Shown here: positions 57,142 through 64,000 of the stretch, piece by piece
Position numbering within the stretch: the first letter of the stretch is position 1
Layout of the letters: each line of letters opens with the position of its first letter
DNA from: Bordetella ansorpii
Lineage (GTDB): Bacteria > Pseudomonadota > Gammaproteobacteria > Burkholderiales > Burkholderiaceae_B
Length of the DNA: 64,000 nt
Assembly (NCBI RefSeq): GCF_900078315.1
Contig: NZ_FKBS01000014.1
Coordinates: 370,802 to 434,801 of the forward strand
Direction of reading: 5' to 3'
Translations under genes and position numbers: made by a program
The notes under the pieces: model-generated
Database searches by the model: none
The model's input: only the letters and a program-made list of their open reading frames with translations
What the model was told of the DNA's origin: nothing

Positions 57142-57282
57142 ATCAAGCTCCATATCCATCTTGGCACGTTGGGAAATCGACCCAGGCTTGGCATTTCCCG
57201 TGCTCGCGTCTTGGCAAACGGTTACGGATCCTTGGCATGCAGGGTTGCCCCAGGAAGTACCCTTTAGCCTCCTCCCTGCAAT

Positions 57283-58341
57283 ATGACGAGTATGCAAGAC
57301 GATCTTTTCGGAGATGCGCTTCCCCTGCCTCCGGCCAACGCCTTGAGCGAGGCCGCCTCTCGTGCGAAACCGAAGCCGAAAGGGGCCGCCAAGGTGCTAC
57401 CCGCGTCTGCGGCGCAACAGTGGAGCACGCTCGCGGGGCAACTTCCGGCGCACCTGCGCTTCGGGGTCTCTACGTGGTCGTACCCAGGCTGGGAGGGATT
57501 GGTCTGGGATGGCGAATACGATTCGAGCACGCTGTCGAAGCATGGTCTGGCGGCCTACCATCAACATCCGCTTCTACGCACGGTCTGCGTGGACCGCACT
57601 TTCTGGCGCCCGTTGTCCGCAAGCCAGTATGCCGTCTATGCAAAGCAGGTCGATGACGACTTTCGTTTCGTCGTCAAATGTCCCGCCATCGTGACCGACG
57701 CCCTGGTGCGTGGCGAAGAGGAAGGCAGGACGCGCGAGCCCAATCCGGCTTTTCTCGATCCTGCGCTGGCCATCCAGGAGTTCGTGCGGCCGGCGCTCGA
57801 CGGGCTGGGCGCCAAGCTCGGCGTGCTGGTTTTTCAGCTGAGTCCGCTGCCTTTGGGATGGCTGAGCCGTCCCGCGGCGCTGCTTGAAAGGCTAGGCCGC
57901 ATGCTGGCGGCTGTCCGCGAGGCCTTGTCCGCGCATGACGCCGTGATCGTCGCGGTGGAAGTCCGGGACCCGGAACTGCTGGGCCAGGCGCTGGTCGATA
58001 CGCTCAAGGCGCATGGGGCGACTTTCTGCCTGGGCCTGCATGGCAAGATGCCGCCGATCGAAGCGCAACTGCCGATGCTGCGCGCGCTATGGCCGGGGCC
58101 GCTGGTCTGCCGGTGGAACCTGAACCGCATTTTCGGCGCGTATGGGTATGCCAATGCGCAGAAGAAGCACGAGCCGTTCAATGCCATTCTCAGCGAGGAT
58201 CTACCGACTCGCACGGCGCTGGCGCGTACGATCCGCGGGATCACGGGCGCGGGCCAGCCCGCGTACGTGACGATCAGCAACGATGCCGAAGGCTGCGCGC
58301 CGCTGTCCATCCTGAAGCTGGCCCAGGCCATCGAGGCGTAG
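57283..58341 (+). CDS. DUF72 domain-containing protein
   Basis: TIM-barrel-like protein of 352 residues. It has LRFGVSTWSYPGWEGLVWDG, TVCVDRTFWRPLSASQYAVY, FRFVVKCPAIVTDALV, VAVEVRDPELLG and the late AYVTISNDAEGCAPLSIL, the DUF72 hallmark. The family is functionally undefined. The front 50 residues are a variable linker. An ATG at 57292 is an alternative start. No Shine-Dalgarno is clear. Confidence 0.88.
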   Translation: MTSMQDDLFGDALPLPPANALSEAASRAKPKPKGAAKVLPASAAQQWSTLAGQLPAHLRFGVSTWSYPGWEGLVWDGEYDSSTLSKHGLAAYHQHPLLRTVCVDRTFWRPLSASQYAVYAKQVDDDFRFVVKCPAIVTDALVRGEEEGRTREPNPAFLDPALAIQEFVRPALDGLGAKLGVLVFQLSPLPLGWLSRPAALLERLGRMLAAVREALSAHDAVIVAVEVRDPELLGQALVDTLKAHGATFCLGLHGKMPPIEAQLPMLRALWPGPLVCRWNLNRIFGAYGYANAQKKHEPFNAILSEDLPTRTALARTIRGITGAGQPAYVTISNDAEGCAPLSILKLAQAIEA

Positions 58342-58388
58342 GATCGGTCTGCTCCGCCTCTATATCCAACGGGTAAAATCCGCCCTCC

Positions 58389-59447
58389 ATGCGCCACGCC
58401 GACTTCGACCAACGCCTTGCCGCCCTTGACGCGCTGCCCGTCCATCGCGGCAGGACCCTGCGCGTCTGGCTGAACGGGCAGGCGCTCGGCACCGGCACGA
58501 AGCGGCGGGCCAGCGAGCATTTCCTGCCGCTGGCGCTGCGCGAGGCCCTGCCTGCCCTGACGGCGGAGCTGGACGGTCTGGCGCGTATCCGCTCCGAACA
58601 CCCCGGCCATGACGGCTCGCGCCTGCTGGTCGAGCTAGCCGACGGGCAGATGGTGGAAAGCGTGCTGCTGCCGCGCGACGGGCTCTGTGTGTCCACGCAG
58701 GTCGGCTGTGCGGTCGGCTGCCGTTTCTGCATGACGGGCAAGAGCGGCCTCATCCGCCAGGTTTCCAGCATGGAGATCCTGGCCCAGGTGGTGCTGGCGC
58801 GGCGTCGGCGCGCGGTGAAAAAGGTCGTGTTCATGGGCATGGGCGAGCCGGCGCACAATCTTGAGAACGTGCTCGAAGCCATCGACCTGCTGGGCACCGA
58901 GGGCGGTATCGGCCACAAGAACCTGGTGCTGTCCACCGTGGGCGACCCGCGCGTGTTCGAGGCCTTGCCGCGCCAGCGCGTCAGGCCCGCGCTGGCGTTG
59001 TCGCTGCACACGACCAAGGCCGAACTGCGCGAGCACCTGCTGCCGCGCGCGCCGAGAATGACTCCGGAGCAACTAGTCGAACTCGGTGAGCGGTACGCCC
59101 GTGATACGGGATACCCGATCCAGTATCAATGGACGCTGCTCAAGGGCGTCAACGATGGCGACGACGAACTGGATGCGGTGGTGCGTCTGCTCAAGGGCAA
59201 GTACGGCGTGCTCAACGTCATTCCCTTCAATAGCCTCGAAGGGGACGACTATCAGCGTCCCGATCCCGAGCGCATCCTCGAGATCGTCCGCACCCTGCAC
59301 CGCCGCGGCGTGCTGACCAAGGTGAGGAACAGCGCCGGGCAGGACGTGGACGGAGGCTGTGGCCAGTTGCGTGCACGTGCCGTGGGCGCGGAGCAGGTCG
59401 TCCAGTTACGCCGCAAGCGCATGGCGCAGCCGGAAGCCGTTTATTGA
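58389..59447 (+). CDS. RlmN/Cfr-family radical SAM RNA methyltransferase
   Basis: Radical SAM protein of 352 residues. The cluster motif is CAVGCRFC (C-x3-C-x2-C) near residue 115, preceded by LCVSTQVG. It has KKVVFMGMGEPAHNLENVLE, NLVLSTVGD, RPALALSLHTTKAELREHLL and the catalytic Cys near the end in QDVDGGCGQLRARA. RlmN/Cfr enzymes methylate A2503 of 23S rRNA or A37 of tRNA. The context is not the usual rlmN-hisS region, so this may be a paralogue. There is no evidence that it confers drug resistance. Confidence 0.85.
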   Translation: MRHADFDQRLAALDALPVHRGRTLRVWLNGQALGTGTKRRASEHFLPLALREALPALTAELDGLARIRSEHPGHDGSRLLVELADGQMVESVLLPRDGLCVSTQVGCAVGCRFCMTGKSGLIRQVSSMEILAQVVLARRRRAVKKVVFMGMGEPAHNLENVLEAIDLLGTEGGIGHKNLVLSTVGDPRVFEALPRQRVRPALALSLHTTKAELREHLLPRAPRMTPEQLVELGERYARDTGYPIQYQWTLLKGVNDGDDELDAVVRLLKGKYGVLNVIPFNSLEGDDYQRPDPERILEIVRTLHRRGVLTKVRNSAGQDVDGGCGQLRARAVGAEQVVQLRRKRMAQPEAVY

Positions 59448-59757
59448 GACCGGAGCAGGGCGGCCGTTGCCTCCATCTGCCCATGTTCAAAGGCATCCGA
59501 GAAGTCATCGCGTTCGTTCGCGCGCAGGCCGATATCGATGCCTGCAGCGACGCGCCGCCTCAAACGGCTATTCATGAACCGGCTTCATAGCGACTTGCAC
59601 GTTTCATCGGGTACTCAACCGGCGCCACATGGATGACCATGTCGCCAGTCCATCGGCATCCGATGGCGCGCCTGGCGGACAGGAGGCCACGCGGCAGTCG
59701 CGCTGGCACGGTCATAGGACGGCCAGGCGCATCGCAATGATGAGGAGGAAAACGATC
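59448..59757. other. Intergenic region without a credible gene
   Basis: 310 bp between the radical SAM gene and the cupin gene. A 35-codon frame (59483-59590) reads MFKGIREVIAFVRAQADIDA but has no ribosome site or recognisable family. The rest is leader sequence of the cupin gene, which has GAGGAGGA at 59742-59749. Confidence 0.45.
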
Positions 59758-60249
59758 ATGCGTCTGTCTCTGACTCCCGTGTTTCTGCTTGGCTGCTGCC
59801 AGGCGTCCGTGGCCTTCGCCGGCGAGCCGCAGGCGGCCGATGCCCGGCACCAGCAGATCGTGCGTGCGGGCGAACGGCCCTCCGTCGCCGGCCCGGCCGA
59901 GTATTTCACGGGCCGCGTGCGCGTCGATCCCGTCTGGCCCGCCCGCGAGACCATCAATGCCTCGGGCGGCCTCGTCACCTTCGAGCCCGGCGCCCGATCG
60001 GCCTGGCATACGCATCCCGCAGGACAGCAACTGGTGGTCACCGCCGGGGTGGGCCTGACCCAGGAATGGGGCAAGCCCGTGCAGGTCATCCGGCCCGGCG
60101 ACGTCATCTGGTGCCCGCCCGGGGTCAAGCACTGGCATGGCGCGGCGGAGCACACCGCCATGACGCACCTGGCCGTGACCGGCACCGTGGACGGCAAGAA
60201 TGTCACCTGGATGGAGAAAGTCACCGATGAGCAATACGCAGCCCGATAA
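59758..60249 (+). CDS. Exported cupin-domain protein
   Basis: Small cupin of 163 residues with signal peptide MRLSLTPVFLLGCCQASVAFA. The cupin metal ligands are in SAWHTHPAGQQLVV (two His) and WCPPGVKHWHGAAE (late His). It resembles the (R)-mandelonitrile-lyase-like/CMD-partner cupins. Its stop lies 23 nt inside the following carboxymuconolactone-decarboxylase gene, so they are co-expressed and coupled. Confidence 0.88.
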   Translation: MRLSLTPVFLLGCCQASVAFAGEPQAADARHQQIVRAGERPSVAGPAEYFTGRVRVDPVWPARETINASGGLVTFEPGARSAWHTHPAGQQLVVTAGVGLTQEWGKPVQVIRPGDVIWCPPGVKHWHGAAEHTAMTHLAVTGTVDGKNVTWMEKVTDEQYAAR

Positions 60250-61030
60250 GTCCCGTCTGAGGCCCCTGCAGACCAGCGCGCTGGCCATGGCGGTGGGCCT
60301 GTTCTCTCCCATGGCCCAGGCGGACGAGTCGCCGCGGGCCAAGCCTGTCTCCCCATCGCACATGACCACATCCGATTCCTCGGCCACCCTGACCGCGCGG
60401 CAGCAGGCCATCGTTCCGGTTGCAGCTTTCGCCGCCTCGGGGGATATGCCCAAGCTGAACGCCGCATTGAACCAGGGCCTGGATGCGGGCCTGTCGATCA
60501 GCGACGCCAGGGAGATCCTGGTGCAGGTCTACGCCTACGCCGGGTTTCCTCGCAGTCTCAATGCGCTGGGCGAACTGATGAAAGTCACGCAGGCGCGCAA
60601 GCAGCGCGGCATCCAGGACGATCCGGGCCGCGAGCCCAGCCGTCCCATCCCGAAGGGGGACGCGCTGCTCGCCGCCGGCACGGCCAACCAGACCAAGCTG
60701 TCGGGCGCGCGGGTCGAGGGGGCGCTGTTCGAGTTTGCGCCCACTGCCAACGAATACCTGCGCAGCCATCTGTTCGGAGACATCTTCGAGCGCGACAACC
60801 TGGACTGGCAAAGCCGCGAACTGGCCACGGTGGGGATGTTGTCCGCGATGAGCGGCGTGCAGCCGCAACTGCTGGCGCACGTGCGGATCAGCATGAACGT
60901 GGGTCTTTCCGAGGGGCAGATGCACCAGGTGGCCGATGTGCTGGCCGAACGCGTGGACGCGGACTCGGCCACCCGTGCGCGCGAGGCGCTGGCACAGCAT
61001 CTGGCAGTCCTGTCCGGCAAGAAACCCTGA
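60227..61030 (+). CDS. Carboxymuconolactone decarboxylase-family protein, exported
   Basis: Protein of 267 residues. An N-terminal signal-like segment (TSALAMAVGLFSPMAQA) is followed by two CMD-type helical domains: LNAALNQGLDAGLSISDARE with YAYAGFPRSLNAL, and WQSRELATVGMLSAMSG with NVGLSEGQMHQVADV. No C-x2-C pair is visible, unlike AhpD. Its start overlaps the cupin gene by 23 nt. The substrate is unknown; cupin-CMD pairs occur in aromatic or oxidative-stress contexts. Confidence 0.85.
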   Translation: MSNTQPDKSRLRPLQTSALAMAVGLFSPMAQADESPRAKPVSPSHMTTSDSSATLTARQQAIVPVAAFAASGDMPKLNAALNQGLDAGLSISDAREILVQVYAYAGFPRSLNALGELMKVTQARKQRGIQDDPGREPSRPIPKGDALLAAGTANQTKLSGARVEGALFEFAPTANEYLRSHLFGDIFERDNLDWQSRELATVGMLSAMSGVQPQLLAHVRISMNVGLSEGQMHQVADVLAERVDADSATRAREALAQHLAVLSGKKP

Positions 61031-61240
61031 ACCTTCGGGCGCGCAGGGGTTCCGCGCGTGGACGCAGCGTGCTGTCGTCGGCATCGCGCTGGGCAGGTAT
61101 GAAACGGTAATGATTCTGCCGGGGATCCTGTGCGAATATCCGTGACGCATCGAATCCCGGGCTACGGATGGCTTCAGGTGGCCGAATTCCCCTCCATCCG
61201 CTGGCCATTTTCCTCGTCCGCGAAAACAGAATCCCCAGCC

Positions 61241-61687
61241 ATGGCTGCCGATCCCTCCACATCCCGCAGCACGGCCAATTTCATGCGTGCGCTGTTGTTC
61301 ACGCTGGTCGGCCTGTTCCTGGTGGCAAGCACCGGCTACCTCTGCTACGAGCGCGCCCAGTTCATCCGCCATTCGCAGGTCGCCGATGGCCGCGTGGTCA
61401 AGCTGAACGCCGGCGGTTCCCATCCCCAGATCGAGTTCGACACCGCCGACAACCAGCGCATCTCCTATCCGCAGGGCGGCATGATCTTCGGCTACGAAGC
61501 GGGCCGGCAGGTAAAGGTGCGCTACCTGGCCGAGAACCCGCAGGCCACCGCCGTGCTCGATACCTTCGGCGCCCTGTGGGGCATGGACGCAATGATGGGT
61601 GCCGTGGGTTTCATCTTCCTGGCGCTGGGCCTGTCCTCCGTCCTGCGGGGCGGGCAGACAGGACGGTGGTGGTACTGGCGCACCTGA
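61241..61687 (+). CDS. DUF3592 domain-containing membrane protein
   Basis: Protein of 148 residues with TM helices near residues 17-37 (LLFTLVGLFLVASTGYLCY) and near the C-terminus (MMGAVGFIFLALGLSSVL). Between them is the DUF3592 beta domain with DGRVVKLNAGG, IEFDTADNQRISYPQGG and GRQVKVRYLAENPQAT. Function unknown. The start is uncertain: ATG 61241 or the later ATG 61283. Confidence 0.82.
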   Translation: MAADPSTSRSTANFMRALLFTLVGLFLVASTGYLCYERAQFIRHSQVADGRVVKLNAGGSHPQIEFDTADNQRISYPQGGMIFGYEAGRQVKVRYLAENPQATAVLDTFGALWGMDAMMGAVGFIFLALGLSSVLRGGQTGRWWYWRT

Positions 61688-61873
61688 CGGCATCGTTCTC
61701 TTCGCCGGCGGCATTGCGCCGCTTTTCTTGACGCATGACAAGTATCGGGAAACTGGCACCCCCCAGGCGCTCATCCGCGCCTGTAAAAAACCGATCCAAT
61801 GCGATAAGGTATTGCGCTGCAATATTCCAGCCGGCAATGCCGCTTGCGCCCGCGTGGCGTGACGATCGCAGGG

Positions 61874-62647
61874 ATGAACATGCTTGCTCTGAACGGAAAG
61901 ACTGGCCTGGTCGTTGGCATCGCCAATGACAGCAGCATCGCCTGGGCTTGCGCCCAGGCTTTCCAGGCGGCGGGCGCCAGCCTGGCCGCCACCTGGCAGA
62001 ACGAGCGGGCGCGGCCGCACGTCGAGCCGCTGCTGCGGCAACTGGGCGCCGACATCCAGACGGAACTGGACGTCGGTGACGACCTGCAGATGGCATCCGT
62101 ATTCGAGCTGATCCGGCAGCGCTGGGGCAAACTCGATTTCCTGCTGCATTCGGTGGCCTTCGCACCCAGGCAGGACCTGCATGGCCGCGTGGTGGACAGT
62201 TCCCGTGAAGGTTTTCTGACCGCGATGGACGTCTCCTGCCATTCGCTGATGCGGCTGGCCAGGCATGCCGAACCGCTGATGCCGCGCGGCGGCAGCATCA
62301 TGACGATGAGCTACCTGGGCGGCCCCGAGGTCGTGCCCGGCTATGGCCTGATGGGCCCCGTGAAAGCCGCGCTCGAGGCCAGCGTGCGCTATCTGTCGCT
62401 GGAGCTGGGGGCGTCGGGCATCCGCGTCAACGCGATCTCGCCAGGCGCGATCGCCACCCGCGCGGCATCGGGCCTGCCGGACCTGGATGCACTGATCACC
62501 GACAGCCAGCGGCGCATGCCGTTGCAGCAGATGTCCCTGTCCATCGACGACGTCGGCCCGCTCTGCACGTTCCTGGCCAGCGATGGCGCCCGCGCGATCA
62601 CCGGCACGACGATGTACGTCGATGGCGGCATGCACGTGCTGAACTGA
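61874..62647 (+). CDS. FabI-like enoyl-ACP reductase
   Basis: NADH-dependent SDR of 257 residues. It has the FabI nucleotide motif GLVVGIANDSSIAWACAQAF, the loop LHSVAFAPR, and the catalytic Tyr-x6-Lys in YGLMGPVKAALEA. FabI catalyses the last step of fatty-acid elongation and is the triclosan target. The pairing with the MaoC-PTA fusion downstream suggests a role in short-chain acyl or fermentation metabolism as a paralogue of the main fabI. Confidence 0.87.
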   Translation: MNMLALNGKTGLVVGIANDSSIAWACAQAFQAAGASLAATWQNERARPHVEPLLRQLGADIQTELDVGDDLQMASVFELIRQRWGKLDFLLHSVAFAPRQDLHGRVVDSSREGFLTAMDVSCHSLMRLARHAEPLMPRGGSIMTMSYLGGPEVVPGYGLMGPVKAALEASVRYLSLELGASGIRVNAISPGAIATRAASGLPDLDALITDSQRRMPLQQMSLSIDDVGPLCTFLASDGARAITGTTMYVDGGMHVLN

Positions 62648-62668
62648 CCCTTCGAGACGGACCCACCC

Positions 62669-64000
62669 ATGACCACATCCTCTGCTTCCGATGCCGGCGC
62701 GCTTTCGCGCCTGCGCAATCGCACCTTCGACGAGATCGGCATCGGCGACCATGCCGAGATCGAGCGCGTGCTGACCGCCGAAGACATCCAGCTGTTCGCC
62801 ATCCAGTCCGGCGACATCAATCCCAGCCACGTCGATCCCGATTTCGCTGCCAGGACGCCGATGGGCGGCGTCGTGGCGCATGGCATGTGGGCCGGCTCGC
62901 TGATCTCGGCGGTGCTGGGCACGCGATTGCCCGGGCCCGGCACGGTCTACCGCAGGCAGAATCTGCGTTTCCTGGGGCCGATCCGTGTGGGCGACACGCT
63001 GACGATCCGCGTGCAGGTCATCGCCAAGCAGGCCGAAGACCAGACGGTCGGCCTGAGCTGCGCCGGCGTCAACCAGCACGGGCAGGCGGTCATCGAAGGC
63101 GAGGCGGTGGTCACCGCCCCCACGCAACGCATCGAGCTCGAGCGGGCCAGCCTGCCGCACATCCGCCTGGAGGGCGGATCGGGCGAGGACATGCGCCAGT
63201 TGTTGGCCCACGTCGGCAAGATGCCGGCCATCCGCACGGCGGTCGTGCATCCGTGCGATGAAACCAGCCTGGCGGCGGCGCTGGAGTGCCACGCCGAAGG
63301 CCTGATCGAGCCGGTGCTGGTGGCGCCGAGGCAGAAGCTCGAGGCGGTTGCCGCGCAAGCGGGACTGGATCTGTCCGGGGTCGAGATCCTCGATGTGCCG
63401 CACAGCCATGCCGCCGCCGAGCAGGCTGCCGCGCTGGCCGGGCAGGGCCAGGTGCAGGCCATCATGAAAGGCAGCCTGCATACCGACGAACTGATGTCCG
63501 CGGTGGTGGCCGCCAGCGCGGGCCTGCGCACCAAGCGGCGCGTCAGTCATTGCTTCCTGATGCATACGCCCGCGTATCCCCGGCCTTTCATCGTGACCGA
63601 TGCCGCCATCAACCTGGCGCCCGACCTGGCGCAGAAGGCCGACATCGTGCGCAACGCCGTCGACCTGGCGCACGCCATCGGCGTGGCCCAGCCCAAGGTG
63701 GCGATCCTGGCGGCCGTGGAAACGGTGTCGCCGGCCATGCCCGCCACGCTGGATGCGGCGGCGCTGTGCAAGATGGCTGACCGCGGGCAGATCGAGGGCG
63801 CGCTGCTGGACGGTCCGCTGGCCTTCGACAATGCCGTGTCGATCGCGGCCGCGCGAACCAAGGGCATCGTCTCGCCCGTGGCCGGCCAGGCCGACATCCT
63901 GGTGGTGCCAGACCTGGAAAGCGGCAACATGCTGGTCAAGCAACTGATTCATCTGGGCCAGGCCGCCAGCGCGGGCGTGGTGATGGGCGCCAAGGTGCCC
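62669..64000 (+). CDS. Bifunctional enoyl-CoA hydratase/phosphate acetyltransferase, 3' truncated by window
   Basis: At least 444 residues, running off the window end. The N-terminal hot-dog MaoC domain (about 15-150) has the hydratase motif SGDINPSHVDPDFAARTPMG with GGVVAHGMWAG. The C-terminal phosphate acetyl/butyryl-transferase domain starts about 175 and includes LIEPVLVAPRQKLEAV, QAIMKGSLHTDELMSAVV, PFIVTDAAINLAPDLAQKAD and ALLDGPLAFDNAVS. It lies 21 bp after the FabI-like gene. In related genomes an acetate kinase often follows; that is outside this window. Confidence 0.92.
   Translation, partial: MTTSSASDAGALSRLRNRTFDEIGIGDHAEIERVLTAEDIQLFAIQSGDINPSHVDPDFAARTPMGGVVAHGMWAGSLISAVLGTRLPGPGTVYRRQNLRFLGPIRVGDTLTIRVQVIAKQAEDQTVGLSCAGVNQHGQAVIEGEAVVTAPTQRIELERASLPHIRLEGGSGEDMRQLLAHVGKMPAIRTAVVHPCDETSLAAALECHAEGLIEPVLVAPRQKLEAVAAQAGLDLSGVEILDVPHSHAAAEQAAALAGQGQVQAIMKGSLHTDELMSAVVAASAGLRTKRRVSHCFLMHTPAYPRPFIVTDAAINLAPDLAQKADIVRNAVDLAHAIGVAQPKVAILAAVETVSPAMPATLDAAALCKMADRGQIEGALLDGPLAFDNAVSIAAARTKGIVSPVAGQADILVVPDLESGNMLVKQLIHLGQAASAGVVMGAKVP

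Noticed and set aside
59483-59590. 35-codon ORF MFKGIREVIAFVRAQADIDA...
   Set aside because: No ribosome site, no recognisable family, and ends within the leader of the cupin gene.
60221-63952. 1243-codon antisense frame across the CMD, DUF3592, fabI and MaoC-PTA genes
   Set aside because: It crosses four recognisable genes and two intergenic gaps with no domain; an artefact of high GC.

Overview
The window is high-GC DNA from a betaproteobacterium of the Alcaligenaceae type (Bordetella/Achromobacter). This is inferred from gene content: a Bug-type tricarboxylate-binding protein beside a CoA-transferase and HMG-CoA-lyase pair, many LysR regulators, and a MaoC-phosphotransacetylase fusion after a FabI-like reductase. 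No rRNA operon, phage, complete IS element or CRISPR array was seen.

Layout. 1-19.1 kb is chromosomal backbone: a GcvA-like LysR regulator, a large MscS channel, DUF3597 and YidB-like proteins, a divergent AraC/SDR pair, a BglX beta-glucosidase lipoprotein, an AllA-like protein, a Sel1 protein, a TauE/SafE permease, a small lipoprotein, a large HAMP-PAS-GGDEF-EAL protein, a YgeA-type racemase, and a LysR-controlled EthD/remnant dehydrogenase/MFS block.

19.24-28.90 kb is a genomic island of about 9.6 kb. It is inserted at the 3' part of tRNA-Leu(CAA) and bounded by 56-bp direct repeats. Most of it is visibly AT-richer than the backbone. It carries a truncated tyrosine integrase, a GC-rich non-coding stretch with repeated GTCAAGGG inverted pairs, an orphan VbhA-type Fic antitoxin, a three-gene Lamassu/DdmABC-like defence system (Cap4-like nuclease, small middle subunit, Rad50-like SMC ATPase), and a Schlafen/AlbA_2 protein as the last gene in the same direction. 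Paired ACTGTACC motifs, 11 bp apart, lie inside both ends and look like integrase arm sites.

28.9-41 kb is housekeeping: tRNA-Leu, htpG behind a sigma-32-like promoter, a secreted spermidine-synthase-like protein, tam, ampD, a PP0621/CcsA pair, ffh, a GT8-like protein, thiS, pip, trmB and a LysR gene. 40.3-45.6 kb is a sugar-acid cluster (GbpR-like regulator, IlvD/Edd dehydratase, MFS transporter, L-2-keto-3-deoxyarabonate dehydratase-like protein) that would turn an aldonate such as L-arabinonate into 2-oxoglutarate semialdehyde. 45.7-49.0 kb is an acyl-CoA block. 49.0-51.1 kb encodes a P47-like TULIP protein of the kind known from clostridial neurotoxin clusters. 51.3-56.8 kb is signalling (AraC-output response regulator, 7TMR-DISM hybrid kinase, chemoreceptor). 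57-64 kb holds tRNA-Gly(CCC), a DUF72 protein, an RlmN/Cfr-family radical SAM enzyme, exported cupin and carboxymuconolactone-decarboxylase proteins, a DUF3592 protein, a FabI-like reductase and a MaoC-phosphotransacetylase fusion cut by the window end.

The most interesting part is the island. The order vbhA, nuclease, middle subunit, SMC ATPase, AlbA_2 is a compact candidate defence locus whose first and last genes are not part of canonical Lamassu.
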